DNA of 22,408 nucleotides from DASZZY01 sp036260395 (GTDB lineage Bacteria > Actinomycetota > UBA4738 > CALAEC01), in contig DASZZY010000189.1 of NCBI GenBank assembly GCA_036260395.1, forward strand, positions 1-22,408, read 5' to 3'. Position 1 is the stretch's first letter. Each line of letters opens with the position of its first letter. Below are positions 21,916 to 22,408 of the stretch, piece by piece. The notes under the pieces are model-generated. The model saw only the letters and a program-made list of their open reading frames with translations. It ran no database searches and was not told the origin of the DNA. Made by a program: the position numbers and the translations under genes.

Positions 21916-22408
21916 TCAGCTCCGGTTCAGCACCTCGTGGAAGTCCTGGAACAGCGTCTCGACGTCGTCCTCGCCCATCCCGTGCCGGGAGAGCGCATCG
22001 CGGAACGAGCGCCGGAGGTCGGCCACGGCGTAGCCGGAGACGCGGGCCGCCTGGTGGGCCCGGGCCAGCGGGTAGGGGTACCCGACGAACGCCGGGTCGT
22101 CCGCGACCGTGGCGAGCCGTCCGAGGATCTCCCCGGGCGCGGCAGGCCCGCGGGCGACGTCGACGCGGAACGCGTGCGGCGCGGTCGGCGCGAGGTGCGC
22201 GACGAAGATCTCGCCGACGTACAGGCGAGCGAACGTCGGGTCGGTCGAGATCCGCGCAGCCCAGGGGACCGGCCCGAGCTCACGGTCGCCCCGCCGCTTC
22301 AACAGCGTCACGAGCGGCGCGTTGCGCCCCCAGAAGAGCGTCGATGCCTTGACCACACCGGCGAGGGACACCCCGCGCTCGACCGCCTCGCGATGCGTGT
22401 CACGGACG
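21916..22408 (-). CDS. nurA: NurA-domain nuclease, C-terminal part, cut by the window edge
   Basis: The frame is open from the TGA at 21916-21918 to the right edge, so only about the last 163 residues are present. The GTG at 22371 is internal: the codons before it read VRDTHREAVERG, continuous with the NurA-type helix that precedes VSLAGVVKAS. NurA is a 5'-3' exonuclease/endonuclease with an RNase H-like fold that works with HerA. Seen here are VVKASTLFWGRN, the strand pairs RLYVGEIFVAHLAPTAPHAF and FRVDV, and the conserved VGYPYPLARAHQAARVS near the C-terminus, typical of the NurA domain. The N-terminal catalytic Asp and Glu lie outside the window. It is the first visible gene of the nurA-herA-mre11-rad50 operon. 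The assignment rests on C-terminal motifs plus the herA neighbour. Confidence 0.85.
   Translation of the reverse strand, partial: VRDTHREAVERGVSLAGVVKASTLFWGRNAPLVTLLKRRGDRELGPVPWAARISTDPTFARLYVGEIFVAHLAPTAPHAFRVDVARGPAAPGEILGRLATVADDPAFVGYPYPLARAHQAARVSGYAVADLRRSFRDALSRHGMGEDDVETLFQDFHEVLNRS

Noticed and set aside
22371..22373. GTG at 22371 as the start of the NurA-like gene
   Set aside because: The frame stays open to the window edge and the upstream residues fit a NurA helix, so the gene is cut by the edge rather than starting here.
1..22408. tRNA, rRNA, CRISPR arrays, insertion sequences
   Set aside because: I saw no cloverleaf-like segments, regularly spaced repeats or transposase motifs on either strand by eye; a covariance-model search would settle small RNAs.

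Overview
This is a GC-rich chromosomal window (roughly 70% GC by eye, frequent GTG starts, stop/start overlaps of 1 to 4 bases). It looks like an actinobacterium, probably an uncultured or deep-branching one. That placement rests on codon use, gene style and the apparent leaderless promoters; there is no rRNA or other marker to settle it.

Layout, left to right. Bases 1-606 hold the 3' part or whole of an unrecognised helical protein (+). It is followed by an M20-family dipeptidase (+, 626-1960). A 177-bp gap carries two strong hairpins. Then come a very compact reverse transcriptase-like protein (+, 2138-2779) with all catalytic palm motifs, and an overlapping small lipoprotein gene (+, to 3246). 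Bases 3250-9915 are a histidine operon on the minus strand, transcribed right to left as hisD-hisC-hisB-hisH-hisA-hisF-(SCP2-domain protein)-hisI-hisG. Nearly every junction is an ATGA/GTGA-type overlap. hisE and hisN are not in the window. The SCP2-domain gene is an unexpected member and has the operon's only spaced junction, with a strong Shine-Dalgarno sequence.

A 48-bp intergenic region with an ATTGTA...TACAAT inverted repeat separates hisD from a divergent plus-strand set: a YtcJ-like amidohydrolase and an EamA exporter (operonic), then a GcvT-family folate-dependent enzyme with its own promoter. Facing it on the minus strand are two tandem PYROXD2/phytoene-desaturase-like FAD oxidoreductases.

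The right end (16913-22408, minus strand) is one tightly packed operon: nurA (cut by the window edge), herA, an mre11/sbcD nuclease and a rad50/sbcC ATPase. This is the four-protein DNA-end-resection set best known from archaea, here in bacterial-type sequence. It should act on double-strand breaks: Mre11-Rad50 processes ends, and the HerA translocase with NurA nuclease generates 3' single strands. The two items most worth following up are this four-gene operon and the compact reverse transcriptase with its lipoprotein neighbour. A window-wide pattern of TAnnnT-like boxes 7-8 bases before start codons suggests leaderless transcription.
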